From: Phycisphaerae bacterium
GTDB lineage: Bacteria > Planctomycetota > Phycisphaerae > Sedimentisphaerales > Anaerohalosphaeraceae
Assembly: GCA_021736615.1 (NCBI GenBank)
Contig: JAIPFN010000082.1
Coordinates: 1-5,217, forward strand
DNA: 5,217 nt
Direction: 5' to 3'
The translations under genes and the position numbers were made by a program. Positions 4,963 through 5,217 of the stretch are shown here, in pieces (the stretch's first letter is position 1; the number at the start of each line of letters is the position of its first letter). The notes beneath the pieces were generated by a model, which saw only the letters and a list, made by a program, of their open reading frames with translations, did no database searches and had not been told where the DNA came from.

Positions 4963-5217
4963 ATCTTAATTCTCCTTCTATAGGAATATATATCTTAAAT
5001 GTTGTTCCAACGCCTACGGTGCTTTCAAGTTCCAGTTTACCCTTATGCTTTTCTATAACGACTGATCGTACAATCGACAAACCCTGACCTGTACCCTGGC
5101 TCGGGCCTTTAGTCGTAAAGAAAGGCTCGAATATCTTTTCGCGTATATCGGGACTTATTCCTTTGCCGGTATCGCTTATTGTAAAAAACGCATATTCTCC
5201 CTGGACTCCTGAAGATA
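4955..5217 (-). CDS. Sensor histidine kinase, C-terminal ATPase domain (partial)
   Basis: Reading the minus strand from 5215 gives 86 residues up to a TGA at 4955-4957; the N-terminus lies beyond the window. The segment is the end of a HATPase_c domain. The G1 box is DTGKGI (residues 15-20 of the fragment), the F box IFEPFFTTK (28-36), and the G2 box GTGQGLSIV (41-49), followed by the closing GVGTTFKIYIPI strand. The order and spacing are those of NtrB-like and PAS-containing kinases. The H box with the phospho-accepting histidine, and any sensor domain, are outside the window, so the signal cannot be predicted. The stop overlaps the response regulator start by 8 bases, and the regulator's ribosome binding site lies inside this gene, showing translational coupling of a cognate pair. 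Confidence 0.92.
   Translation of the reverse strand, partial: SSGVQGEYAFFTISDTGKGISPDIREKIFEPFFTTKGPSQGTGQGLSIVRSVVIEKHKGKLELESTVGVGTTFKIYIPIEGELRYE

Noticed and set aside
1..5217. Mobile element, CRISPR or defence island
   Set aside because: No transposase, integrase, terminal repeats with target duplication, regularly spaced repeats, nuclease or toxin-antitoxin genes are visible; all genes fit ordinary chromosomal context.

Overview
The window looks like a piece of a Planctomycetota genome, most likely Phycisphaerae or Sedimentisphaerales, although a Lentisphaerota-like relative is possible. This rests on two protein types: a planctomycete-style pseudopilin (GFTLIE N-terminus, FGDGH near the C-terminus) and a secreted FAD-dependent oxidoreductase with an N-terminal carbohydrate-binding-like domain. 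The assignment is an inference from family knowledge and no search was run. Every supported gene is on the minus strand, so transcription runs from high to low coordinates. I saw no tRNA, rRNA, CRISPR array, insertion sequence or phage gene.

In transcription order, the right end (4955-5217) is the C-terminal ATPase part of a sensor histidine kinase cut by the window edge. Its stop codon overlaps by 8 bases the start of a response regulator with REC and HDOD domains (3736-4962). The two form a translationally coupled two-component pair. A 232-base gap follows. It contains a perfect 10-bp hairpin just past the regulator stop, a C-rich and G-poor stretch that could be a Rho loading region, a predicted promoter embedded in a 9-bp inverted repeat, a 16-bp perfect palindrome and a strong ribosome binding site.

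This promoter should drive a two-gene unit: the pseudopilin (2661-3503) and, 22 bases later, the exported FAD oxidoreductase (857-2638). The oxidoreductase has a Tat-like twin-arginine leader, a beta-rich CBM-like domain, and then a PF12831-type FAD domain. An extracytoplasmic role on a carbohydrate or other cell-surface substrate is plausible, but the reaction cannot be read from the sequence.

Downstream lies a 440-base non-coding gap (418-856) with several small inverted and tandem repeats. It ends in a near-consensus sigma-70 promoter (TTGACC, 18 bp, TATAAT) for the last gene. That gene (25-417) is the N-terminal third of a 2-nitropropane dioxygenase / nitronate monooxygenase / FabK-like flavoprotein. 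It stops early, and a one-base shift reopens the frame up to the window edge, so it is either frameshifted or carries a sequencing error.

No clear new defence, mobile or RNA system is visible. The parts most worth a second look are the pseudopilin plus Tat-like flavoenzyme unit with its palindromic promoter region, and the frameshifted flavoprotein.
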